64,000 bases of DNA. It comes from Tritrichomonas foetus (taxonomy: Eukaryota; Parabasalia; Tritrichomonadida; Tritrichomonadidae). The first letter of the stretch is position 1; every line of letters begins with the position of its first letter. The notes below the pieces were generated by a model. It made no database searches and was not told the origin of the DNA. It was given only the letters and a program-made list of their open reading frames with translations. Shown piece by piece: positions 19,683 through 27,982 of the stretch. The stretch lies in NCBI GenBank assembly GCA_001839685.1, contig MLAK01000548.1, positions 1 through 64,000 on the forward strand. The letters run 5' to 3'. The position numbers were made by a program, and so were the translations under genes.

Positions 19683-19737
19683 CCTGTGAACATTTAAGGT
19701 CAAATGAAAAGTCAAGTTAAAGAAAAGTGTTCACAGG
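19683..19737 (+). repeat. Hairpin mini-element, copy 1
   Basis: 55 nt with a perfect 10-bp terminal inverted repeat, CCTGTGAACA and TGTTCACAGG. The 49-nt core from GTGAACA to TGTTCAC is the reverse complement of 57160-57208 with about 4 mismatches. The interior has TTTAAGGTCAAAT and AAGTCAA blocks. Two copies in opposite orientation, 37 kb apart and both in spacers, suggest a mobile or conserved structural element. Confidence 0.75.
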
Positions 19738-19788
19738 ATAAATGGTCACACTTTACCTCTGTATGATAATAAAAATGAGTGAGAAAAA

Positions 19789-19850
19789 GATCACATAGTT
19801 TTGTCAATTCTAAAAGGCGAATTTGAATTTCTGGCTTAACTTTTGGTTGT
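19789..19850 (+). repeat. Dispersed repeat copy B
   Basis: Aligns with 3114-3171 in the same orientation (see that entry). About 80 percent of positions agree by eye, allowing short gaps. Confidence 0.55.
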
Positions 19851-19897
19851 AATGTATATGTATTATATGATTATCAATACGATTTTTTTGTAATGAA

Positions 19898-19978
19898 GAA
19901 GTGACCCCGAAAACAACAAAGTTCACATCACATCTCCCAATTGTGTTTCCACTTTTGATCTTTATTAGACATTCACTT
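19898..19978 (-). mobile_element. Foldback element fragment
   Basis: Read on the minus strand, this starts with GTGAA, has an AAAGATCAAAAGT block, then AATGGG, TGTGAA and ends GGGGTCACTTC. This is the order seen in the left arm of the elements at 53455 and 47288. Only one arm is present, so it is a truncated copy. Confidence 0.5.
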
Positions 19979-20517
19979 CAGTTGAAGTCAACTTAAGATC
20001 ATCAAATAACGAAGAAATGAAATCTAACAATTTTTTGTAATTTATTTCACACCGCTATTCTGCTTTTTGGTGACAATTCAAGTTTGAAAATGTAACCATG
20101 TTTTTGTCAATTATTTTTTAGAGCAAAATTTCGCATAAGAAATGGGTTATTCATATGTTACACCAATTAGTCACTATTTTGATAGCCTCTAGAGTTAGCA
20201 TTATTGAAATACTCTGAGTTCAGAATCACACTTATTTGTAAATTATTGGCATAGAGGACCTCCAAACAAGATGGAAAGAGATGGGATATATCAAAATCCA
20301 TAGAAATTAAGTCAAATATACTGAAAAAGTGAAATATTACCCACTTTTTCTATATGTCTTAATTTTTTTACATTAAACCTGATTTTCCCACTGGTGGGAT
20401 TAAAAAACATAGTTTTTATTGTTTCTAGTCGCCCTAATACGACTTAATAAATCTAATCTAACCAGAGATATGGAAATTATTGAAACTACAAAAAAATTTT
20501 ACTCAAAAAAAAATACG

Positions 20518-21399
20518 TTATTTTGATGCTTCAGCCTGTTCACCATTCTGGTCCGGCTGGACTTCATCGTTCTGAGGCGTCTGTTCCTGGTTATTTGTTG
20601 CTTCGTTTTCTTGTGTAAAAGTTACCTTCTGCGGAATGGCGGATTCAATATTTTCGATGACAACCACTTTTTGAGGCTCAGCTTCCGTAACGGTTTCTGT
20701 AAGAATTATTGTCTCTGTTGCAGACTCTGTTGCCTGATTTTCCGGTTTAATAATAACTTCTGATGGCGCCATCGGATTCACAATTTCACTTTCTATTTGC
20801 TGAACTGAAGGCTTTGGTTCTTGTTGCGTTTGTTGTTGTATTTGCGGCTGTTGTGGTGGAGCCTGTTGTGTTTGGTTTTGAGTTTGAAGAGGAATTTGCT
20901 GAGGGAGGCCTGCCGGCGGATTTTGGGCCAGTCGGATAGTCCATTTTCTTAACTCTGTAAAATTGTCCCTTAAAAGTGGGAACAAATTGATTAGCGAACT
21001 CGAGTAATCGTTTGTGGTGGGAATCGTAACGTATCCCATATTTTGAAAGAGGGCGTTAATCGAGGACTTGCACTTGGAAAGAAGGAGTCGAAGTTGTCTG
21101 GTGTTGATTGCGATTGCATTTGGGAGCCATGCAATGCCCGATACAAGGGCGCGTTTCCAATCTTCACCGTCGTTCCGAATTACAAAGCTTTTGATTGTAT
21201 TCACGATTTCGCGGTTCAGCTCATTGCTGTGGTGTCGCCTGTGCTTGCAAGCAGGCGACGATAAAGCGACTCTCATCCTGTTATAAGCCTCCTTATCGTT
21301 ATCGTTCAACAGTTGCCAAAAGAGGGGCATCTGGAGTGTTTGCTGTTGGATCGGGGGTGGAGGGGGAGGAATTGGGACATTCTCTTCTCCTGGTTGCAT
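20518..21399 (-). CDS. Initiator-binding (IBP39-type) domain protein
   Basis: A 293-residue protein. After a proline tract, residues about 24-125 match the initiator-binding domain of Trichomonas IBP39: LPxFWQLL-like LFWQLLNDNDKEAY, ALSSPACKHRRHHS, VNTIKSFVIRNDGEDWKRAL, VSGIAWLPNAIAINTRQLRL and KCKSSINALFQNMGY. In T. vaginalis this domain contacts the Inr element through its major groove, while a separate C-terminal domain binds RNA polymerase II. Here the region after about residue 165 is Gln/Pro/Glu/Thr-rich and looks disordered, with no recognisable IBP39 C-domain. It may therefore be a paralogue that binds Inr-like DNA without recruiting polymerase in the same way. The family assignment is strong; the exact role is inferred. 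Confidence 0.9.
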   Translation of the reverse strand: MQPGEENVPIPPPPPPIQQQTLQMPLFWQLLNDNDKEAYNRMRVALSSPACKHRRHHSNELNREIVNTIKSFVIRNDGEDWKRALVSGIAWLPNAIAINTRQLRLLLSKCKSSINALFQNMGYVTIPTTNDYSSSLINLFPLLRDNFTELRKWTIRLAQNPPAGLPQQIPLQTQNQTQQAPPQQPQIQQQTQQEPKPSVQQIESEIVNPMAPSEVIIKPENQATESATETIILTETVTEAEPQKVVVIENIESAIPQKVTFTQENEATNNQEQTPQNDEVQPDQNGEQAEASK

Positions 21400-21940
21400 G
21401 TTTGATAATATAAATGGCGGGGAATTTTAAATTTCAATAGAAACGGTTTTTCTCAAAATTGACAACATATTTGTTACAGTAATTATGATGTGATATCAAA
21501 AGTGGCATTATATTTGGTCGTATTGGAAATCAAAAAACTACTTGTTTTGGTTTTGGTTAGCAATATCTTGAAAATTTTTGTAAATGAAGTTACTGTGTCT
21601 CTCAATATTCAAATAAAATCAAATATTTAGGGAAATCAAATTGAATAGCCCCTTTACAATTAAGATTCTTTAATTTTATTTTCTACGCAATGTTATCGTT
21701 GTCGTTGACAATAAATTTCCACCTCTAAAGTTAAATAGCAAATTCTTGTTTAAATTGCATTGGATTCTTTACGAATGATTTTTGATCATTCTTCGTACGC
21801 CATCAATGCATGACAGTAATGCAAGCTACTTCGACATCTATTCTTGGCATTCTAAATTCGGAATAATAATTTGATATTATTCCATACATGATTCATTTTT
21901 TGATGCAATTTCATTTCACAAGTCGTCGATTTTGAAAAAA
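21400..21940. other. Divergent promoter spacer
   Basis: 541 nt shared by the IBP39-like gene and TAF1, which diverge. TCATTT at 21911-21916 is the only clear element. No RNA gene or repeat is visible. Confidence 0.45.
21911..21916 (+). promoter_or_regulatory. Inr-like element of TAF1
   Basis: TCATTT 24 nt upstream of the TAF1 ATG at 21941, a full match to the TCAYW initiator core. Confidence 0.45.
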
Positions 21941-24900
21941 ATGACATTCAAGATCACCAACGTTATTTACGCTGGTGATCAGAAATTATCAGATATTGTA
22001 CAAGATTTAACCTATCAACAAGATTTATGGCGAAAAAAATCGCAATCCGCCAAAATTCATCGAATCAACAGACGATCAACGAGTGCAAAACAAGCGCCAG
22101 ATCAAAGAGAACAACCAATGATTCAAATGAATGTTCATGGTCGAGTTTCTTCCACGCCACTTCCAAGTCGAACATCATCTGTTTATATCAAACAAAATTT
22201 AAATCAAAATCAAATCGAAATCATTGAAAACGAAAATGAAAGTGATAAGTTTACTTTCCCACGATTCACTCTTGCGAATGAATTGCCAGTTCAAATCCTT
22301 ATTCATAATCCAGTCCAGCAGCCATCACCGCAGGTGCAAATGAGTCTATCTCGAAATATTCTACCACAGAGAATGATTTCGCAACCTAGTTTGATGCATC
22401 CTCTGGAACTAAGTGTGGATCTTGATCAGAGGTTGGCAGATGAAGAAATTGAAAAGCAAAAAAGGCTCCAAAAGAAACGAGAAGAACAAATGAATATGAT
22501 TCCTCGTCAGAATTTGGTTTTACCAAATTTAGGGAAACCTTCTACATCAAAAGCTTCAAAAAACGCCAAAATGAAAAATTTGATGTCATGCGATTTTTAT
22601 TTTAATCAGATAACAAACAATGGACAATGGTCAGTTATGTGGGATATTACTAAAATTCCAAGTGTTCCTCTCATTCTTGATCGAAGTGACAAATATCTTG
22701 TTTTCACTGACAAGCAAGAAGGTGAACAGTATACTTTGCGTGAATGGAATAATTTAAATTTAATAGACCAAGACCGAAATTTTTATAGTGCCTTGATTTC
22801 TGATAACCAAGCAAATATCGACCAAAAAATTCAACATGCGGATGTTGCCAATTCGTTATTTTTAATTGAGCCAAATATTGATTTTGAACATTTTCATCAC
22901 CCGCTTTTTGATCCGCCAGTCAATGATTACATTAATATTACCAATGTGCCCAAAATACCTAAACTCGAAAATGAATCTCCTTATTTAAAAGATATGGAAA
23001 GTTTAAGTGGTAAAAATGGTGAGATTTTAATAGTTGAGCATACAACAGAATTTCCGCCTTTTATTTTAAATGTTGGAATGGGAACGTTAATGATTACTTA
23101 TTGGCATAAAGAAAATGATAATGATATTCCACCATTTTCTGAAAATGCTCGAAATTTAAAAATTTTGGAACCCAATGAATCATCACCTTTTATTGCTCAG
23201 CTTCCTTTAAATAAACCTATTCAATCGATTTATTGTCAGATGTACAGAATGCCTGTTTTTAAGCATCAGCAAAATGGAACTGATTTTCTTTTGGTAAAAG
23301 ACATGAAACAACCTTTATTTTATATTCGAAAGTTTAATGCAATTTTTTGTGGTGGAATGTTGGAACCTCATGAAGAAGTAATGACCCCATCTGCAAAAAC
23401 TACTCAACGTTTTCAAGAAGAATTTATGAAAGCCATACTTATCAACATTTTTAGAGGAACTCATCAATTTCCGCCTAGAAAAAGAGTACAAATTACTCAA
23501 ATTCAAAAACATTATTTTCCAGATGCAACAGATCTAAAACTTCGAAAAATATTGAAATCTTTTACAACATTTTCAAAATCACATATAAATAATGGTTATT
23601 GGGAAAGATCAAATGGTGTAAATCTTGATCAGATTTTTGAAAGACTTGGAATAACACCTGAAGAAGTATGTAGTTATCAATCAATGCTTGTTGGTAAACA
23701 TCGGCTTCTTAATAGTGGTGTAAATATTTTAACATCATCTCCAAGGCTTTATCTTCAAATTAAGAAACTAAATGGGGAAATTACTAAATTAATTGCGGGA
23801 AAAATTGAGCTTGAATTGATGAAAACACCTTGGGCGAAAACTTCAAGTTTTAGAGGTGCCTTTAAATCGAATGCACTCGAAATGACTGATGCAGATGGTC
23901 AAATCGTTTTTAGAAAGAAAAGTAGACGTGCAAAAACTGAAAATGCAGAATTATTGGTAAATAAAAAACCACTAGCTGGAACTTTAGCAGATTTAAGAAA
24001 ACTTTCAAAATTCGCACTTAGAGAACAACTATTATCACTTGGAGTTCCTCTTCTTCAAATTCAAGAATTATCTCGTTGGAAGCAAGTTGATCTTTTAAGA
24101 AAACTTGCCAATAGACAGAAAGAAGATGATCCAAGTTCAAAAGTTGCCGAATTTTATGCTCGTGGACCACGAAATGAATATCAAGCAACTTTAGAAAAGT
24201 ATAAGCGCCAATATCAGCAAACCTTTGAAAACAATTTAAACTTTATTTCAACAATAGAGTTTCTTGATGAAGGTGATAATTATGATGTTGGAGATTTACT
24301 TGATGACATTGGTCTTGAAATGATGCATGCTGGTCAAAATGAAGAAGAAGAAGATATGTTTGATATTGATGATGACCAAGTAGATGATTCCCAAAAAACG
24401 CAAAAAGTTTCACCTAAATTTCAATCATCTGGAGATCCCAAAGAACTTGTTCCTTATGGAATATGTACAGCACCAACAATAATTGATTGGACACAATATG
24501 GTTTCGATTCAAACCAGCAAATGAGAACCATAATGAAACAAATACATATATCATTAAATGAAACAGGTGTTGATATTAATGTTGAATGGAAAAGATCACA
24601 AAGACAAATTGAAGAAGCTGGTAGAAAAGAAGGTGTCTTTTATGAATCAACTACACCTCAAAACCAAGGCCTTGAATTTAGAATCCTGAGTGAAAGATTA
24701 AAATTCCTTCGCGAGAAACTCAGGAAAAAAACTAGATTAAAATCAAAAGCATCTAAACAGAAATGCCTAGGATATATTCCATCACATACATTTTTACTTG
24801 CGCATGAAGACTCTGATGGATCATTTAAATTCGTAATTACACCTGATGTTGTTGAGCAAATTAAAATAGCTAGACAAAAATATCATGAATTCAAGAATTT

Positions 24901-25444
24901 AACACGATCAACTTCTCATTCGTCTTCACATTCACACTCTTCTTCTCATTCACATTCTTCTTCATATTCACATTCACATAATCATTCTTCATCTTCTTCG
25001 AATACAAATCCCATAAAAAATATCAATGGATCTTCACCATTCACCAGTAAAAATTCAAAAACAAAAAGTGATGGTAGCAAATCAACGAAAAAGAAAAAGA
25101 ATCCTATTCAAGTTTTTAATGATGAAATTAGTACTTTATTAACAACGCTTGGAAAAAATGATTTTGTGCAGTTTTATGATGAAAAACCAGCATCAGCTCT
25201 TGATTCTGCCAAACCTCCGAGTTTGAAAAGACTCATTCAAAAATGTAAAATTCGAGACTATAGAAAAGTTGAAGATTTGCTCTATGACATGCAAGAATTT
25301 CCTTCTTTCTATGCAGATAAAAATTACCTCGCCAAAAATGCAGACGCAATGTATGATATAGTAAAAAATAAAATCACTGATCCCAAGGGCAAAATATTCT
25401 TGATTGGAAAGATGATTGATGATCCTTTGAAATTGAAAAAATAA
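21941..25444 (+). CDS. TAF1: TFIID subunit TAF1
   Basis: A 1167-residue TAF1 homologue, shorter than the human protein. Residues about 200-750 correspond to the TAF1 core (DUF3591): YFPDATDLKLRKILKSFTTF, NGYWERSNG, EVCSYQSMLVG, TPWAKTSSFRGAFKSNALEM (family TPWNTTRxFLxAxxGKxxLEV), then GTLADLRKLSKFALREQLLS and LGVPLLQIQELSRWKQVDLL, equivalent to GTDADLRKLS...[21 protein letters not shown]. A His/Ser repeat (SSHSHSSSHSHSSSYSHSHN) at about 995-1020 separates this from a C-terminal bromodomain-like segment (PPSLKRLIQKCKIRDYRKVE, then LLYDMQEFPSFYADKN). In TFIID, TAF1 scaffolds promoter binding. With the IBP39-like neighbour it is a divergent pair of transcription-initiation genes. The ATG at 21941 follows an in-frame TTG. 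Confidence 0.88.
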   Translation: MTFKITNVIYAGDQKLSDIVQDLTYQQDLWRKKSQSAKIHRINRRSTSAKQAPDQREQPMIQMNVHGRVSSTPLPSRTSSVYIKQNLNQNQIEIIENENESDKFTFPRFTLANELPVQILIHNPVQQPSPQVQMSLSRNILPQRMISQPSLMHPLELSVDLDQRLADEEIEKQKRLQKKREEQMNMIPRQNLVLPNLGKPSTSKASKNAKMKNLMSCDFYFNQITNNGQWSVMWDITKIPSVPLILDRSDKYLVFTDKQEGEQYTLREWNNLNLIDQDRNFYSALISDNQANIDQKIQHADVANSLFLIEPNIDFEHFHHPLFDPPVNDYINITNVPKIPKLENESPYLKDMESLSGKNGEILIVEHTTEFPPFILNVGMGTLMITYWHKENDNDIPPFSENARNLKILEPNESSPFIAQLPLNKPIQSIYCQMYRMPVFKHQQNGTDFLLVKDMKQPLFYIRKFNAIFCGGMLEPHEEVMTPSAKTTQRFQEEFMKAILINIFRGTHQFPPRKRVQITQIQKHYFPDATDLKLRKILKSFTTFSKSHINNGYWERSNGVNLDQIFERLGITPEEVCSYQSMLVGKHRLLNSGVNILTSSPRLYLQIKKLNGEITKLIAGKIELELMKTPWAKTSSFRGAFKSNALEMTDADGQIVFRKKSRRAKTENAELLVNKKPLAGTLADLRKLSKFALREQLLSLGVPLLQIQELSRWKQVDLLRKLANRQKEDDPSSKVAEFYARGPRNEYQATLEKYKRQYQQTFENNLNFISTIEFLDEGDNYDVGDLLDDIGLEMMHAGQNEEEEDMFDIDDDQVDDSQKTQKVSPKFQSSGDPKELVPYGICTAPTIIDWTQYGFDSNQQMRTIMKQIHISLNETGVDINVEWKRSQRQIEEAGRKEGVFYESTTPQNQGLEFRILSERLKFLREKLRKKTRLKSKASKQKCLGYIPSHTFLLAHEDSDGSFKFVITPDVVEQIKIARQKYHEFKNLTRSTSHSSSHSHSSSHSHSSSYSHSHNHSSSSSNTNPIKNINGSSPFTSKNSKTKSDGSKSTKKKKNPIQVFNDEISTLLTTLGKNDFVQFYDEKPASALDSAKPPSLKRLIQKCKIRDYRKVEDLLYDMQEFPSFYADKNYLAKNADAMYDIVKNKITDPKGKIFLIGKMIDDPLKLKK

Positions 25445-25793
25445 AACTGATCAAATGAAGATAGTGAAATTGTTATTTCACTATTTACTAGTTATTGTAA
25501 ATATGTTTTTAAGTGATGATATTTTCTGTTTGTGTTTTTTCCACTTGTTAGTTCTATTATAGTATCTAATTTAATAGATTAATTATAATACGATGTTAAT
25601 ATTTGCTTTTGGAGAAATTCAATTTTAAAACAGATATAAATATCATTGAGGAATTTCTTTGAAAAAAATTTAAATAAATAAATAACACTATCATTTACAG
25701 TTAAAATAGAGTATGTCGACATTAAAATTCTCCAACAAAAACGAAAGAAGAAGTAAAATAAAAAAAAAAAAAAAAAAAAAAAAAAGAATTTTT
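25445..25793. other. Spacer after TAF1
   Basis: 349 nt of AT-rich 3' flank, with a small inverted repeat just after the TAF1 stop (TAGTGAAAT / ATTTCACTA near 25464-25490). It ends in the A run at 25760-25785, which on the minus strand is the T run following the tRNA. Confidence 0.5.
25760..25785 (-). terminator. Pol III T-run terminator of tRNA-Cys
   Basis: A run of 26 A on the plus strand is 26 T on the tRNA strand, beginning 8 nt after the tRNA 3' end. This is far longer than the 4-6 T usually needed for RNA polymerase III termination. Confidence 0.7.
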
Positions 25794-25865
25794 AGGGGCT
25801 GGCCGGAATCGAACCGACTACCGCTGGATCTGCAATCCAATGCTCTACCAGTGAGCTACGGCCCC
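25794..25865 (-). tRNA. tRNA-Cys (anticodon GCA)
   Basis: A 72-nt cloverleaf on the minus strand. The acceptor 5' strand is GGGGCCG; the D arm GCTC/GAGC encloses ACTGGTA. The anticodon stem TTGGA/TCCAG has loop TTGCAGA, giving anticodon GCA, which reads UGC and UGU. The T arm is GTCGG-TTCGATT-CCGGC. The discriminator base is U, the known identity base for tRNA-Cys. Box A-like (TAGCTCACTGGTAGAG) and box B (GGTTCGATTCC) sequences are intact. There is no intron. Acceptor pair 6-67 is a C-A mismatch. Confidence 0.95.
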
Positions 25866-25952
25866 TGTTGAAAACATTGAATCAAGAAAATTTTTCTTCT
25901 CATTGAATCCTTCAAACTTCCTATCGAAAAATAAATCTTCAACTCTCGGAAA

Positions 25953-27518
25953 ATGCTTATTTATTTTTTCACTCTCCTCATCTTTATCCCGTATAAGATC
26001 AGGAAGCCTGAAGTTTTAACGGTCAATACCCTTTCCGAGATGGAAAAAGTCATCCATTCTACAACTTTTTCAGTCGTCCTTCATATCGATTCTCAAGATT
26101 CCGCTTCGCCTCTTCTCAAAGATCAGTTCATTCGGGCGTCCTCTCTATTCAATCATAACGGGTCTTTTTGCATTATTGACTCCTCGAAAAGCGAATCCCA
26201 ATTACGGAAATATGGACAGCAGGCGCCATGTTTGGTTCTATTCAAACAGAAGCGGGAATGGCTGATTCTCCCCTATCCAAGAAATGAAGATTCTCTGCTA
26301 TTTTTATTTAATCATTTCTTCTCACAAAAACTTGTTACTATGAACAATAGGGCCGATTTTCTATCCTGTTTTGGCCATTTTGATTTCACCTTATTGACTC
26401 CTCCAGAACTTGTCCAGCAGGTGATGTCGCTGAGATTTCAGATTTCAGCATATGTCGGAAACATGGAAATCCTCGTTTGTGATAAAAAATTCTTACAGCA
26501 GAGTTTTACAATTAAAAATAATGAAATTGGAATCTATCGAGCTGAAGATCAAACAATTCAATCAATTCAACCAAATATCGATTCAATTTTTGAAGCAACA
26601 ATTCCAGTTTTTCGACATTTTGTAACAACTGACTTTCGACAACCTGATTCCACATTTGTGGCTTTTTTAGGGACACAACAAGATTCTAATTTGAAAGACG
26701 TTGATGAACTTTTATTCAATTTATCCATAAAATTCCCTAATTTTGTGATTGGGTATCTTGAACCAAAGCTTCAATATATTGCGCGTCATGCAACTATGCA
26801 AAAATTTGATAATTTACCAACAATTATTACTTTTTCACCAAGTGATCGTTCTTATTTTCCTATAAATGATCCAAAATTGTTTAATTTACCATTTAATAAA
26901 GAACAATGGATGAAAGATGCTGAATTGTATCTTTCTATGATAAATAAAGGGAAAATTAAAAGAAAATATCATTCTGAACCAGTTCCTAAAAATAATAAAA
27001 ATGATTTAGTTGAAAAAATTGTAGGTGATACTTATGATTCTTTCATGAAGGATCAAAGACATGATCTTTATGTAATGTATGTTGAATCTAATAATGGTGT
27101 TTGTAATGAAGCACTTTCTGAATTTCAGAAAGCAGCAGAAGTTGCTAGAAACATTCGTTTTGGCGTAATTGATGTAATTTTAAACTCATCTCCAAGGAAA
27201 TTCCCACAAATTCATAAACTTCCTTATGTTCGATTTTACCCAAGTAAAAATAGGACTAATGATGTTCCCTTCTTGCATTCGATGAAGCGTGATGATTTTC
27301 TGAGATTTGCAATGAAATTTGGATCTCAAAATTATAAATTTGATGTACCTAAAAAGAGCAAAAGTGAATTTAGAAATGAAATCAGTATTTTTAATAAAAT
27401 AATTAGCCAACTACCACCAGATGACCAAAATAAAATGGAACCATATTTCAAAAAGATGTGGTTTGAAGTAGGGCTCAAGTCTGGTATATCTCGTCCAGAT
27501 GATGAAGATGAATTGTAA
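25953..27518 (+). CDS. Secreted PDI-like protein lacking CXXC
   Basis: A 521-residue protein with an N-terminal hydrophobic signal sequence (MLIYFFTLLIFIPYKI). The rest fits tandem thioredoxin folds. The first (about 25-125) has TFSVVLHIDSQDSASPLLKD followed by FCIIDSSKSESQLRKYGQQA and PCLVLFKQKRE, the beta-alpha-beta pattern of a thioredoxin domain. A later one (about 355-455) has LYVMYVESNNGVCNEALSEF, RFGVIDVILN and KLPYVRFYPSKNRTN, the last holding the LPYVRFYP that matches the PDI 'xPTxxFxP' cis-Pro strand. No CXXC is found in any domain, so redox activity is unlikely and a chaperone or structural role in the ER is inferred. There is no KDEL-type end (it ends DDEDEL), although DEL at the very end could act as a weak retention signal. 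Confidence 0.7.
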   Translation: MLIYFFTLLIFIPYKIRKPEVLTVNTLSEMEKVIHSTTFSVVLHIDSQDSASPLLKDQFIRASSLFNHNGSFCIIDSSKSESQLRKYGQQAPCLVLFKQKREWLILPYPRNEDSLLFLFNHFFSQKLVTMNNRADFLSCFGHFDFTLLTPPELVQQVMSLRFQISAYVGNMEILVCDKKFLQQSFTIKNNEIGIYRAEDQTIQSIQPNIDSIFEATIPVFRHFVTTDFRQPDSTFVAFLGTQQDSNLKDVDELLFNLSIKFPNFVIGYLEPKLQYIARHATMQKFDNLPTIITFSPSDRSYFPINDPKLFNLPFNKEQWMKDAELYLSMINKGKIKRKYHSEPVPKNNKNDLVEKIVGDTYDSFMKDQRHDLYVMYVESNNGVCNEALSEFQKAAEVARNIRFGVIDVILNSSPRKFPQIHKLPYVRFYPSKNRTNDVPFLHSMKRDDFLRFAMKFGSQNYKFDVPKKSKSEFRNEISIFNKIISQLPPDDQNKMEPYFKKMWFEVGLKSGISRPDDEDEL

Positions 27519-27982
27519 AAAAAAAGACTCGATTATTGATATAATTATATCAATAAGCATATTATAATATGTTTAATAAATATCTTCTTCCAAATAGTAT
27601 CCTCTGTCTTCTATTAAATATTAATGAATTAAATATGAAGATTGCTCTTTAACGAATTGAAATTTAATTCAAAAAATATTTAATCATTTTTAAAAAGATT
27701 GCATGACGTGGTATAAAGCTGCATTATGTATAACAAGATTTGGCAAAGCACAGAATTGTTCGAGATTTAAAAAAACATGTGTTAGTAATTTTGATATAAC
27801 TTTTTCAATGATAAGACAGAAATAGCGATATTAATATATTCAACCTATATTTAGTCATTTAACATTATTTTGAATGAGGACTTTCTTTTGAATTTTCGTT
27901 GATATGAACTTTTCAATAAAATAAAGTATTCAAAATGTTGATTTTTTGATAAGAACGGAGCCATTTAGTATCGATTTACCAA
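27519..27982. other. Spacer upstream of kinase gene
   Basis: 464 nt, AT-rich. A short inverted repeat TTGATATAATTATATCAA lies at 27536-27553, just after the PDI-like stop. Nothing else is recognised. Confidence 0.45.

Larger units (their letters stand above)
19496..20517. other. 1 kb repeat-rich spacer
   Basis: A spacer of 1022 nt upstream of the methyltransferase and downstream of the IBP39-like gene. It contains a 55-nt hairpin element (19683-19737), dispersed repeat copy B (19789-19850) and a fragment of the foldback element family (19898-19978). Near 20385 there is a small hairpin TCCCAC-TG-GTGGGA. No gene is visible. Confidence 0.6.
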
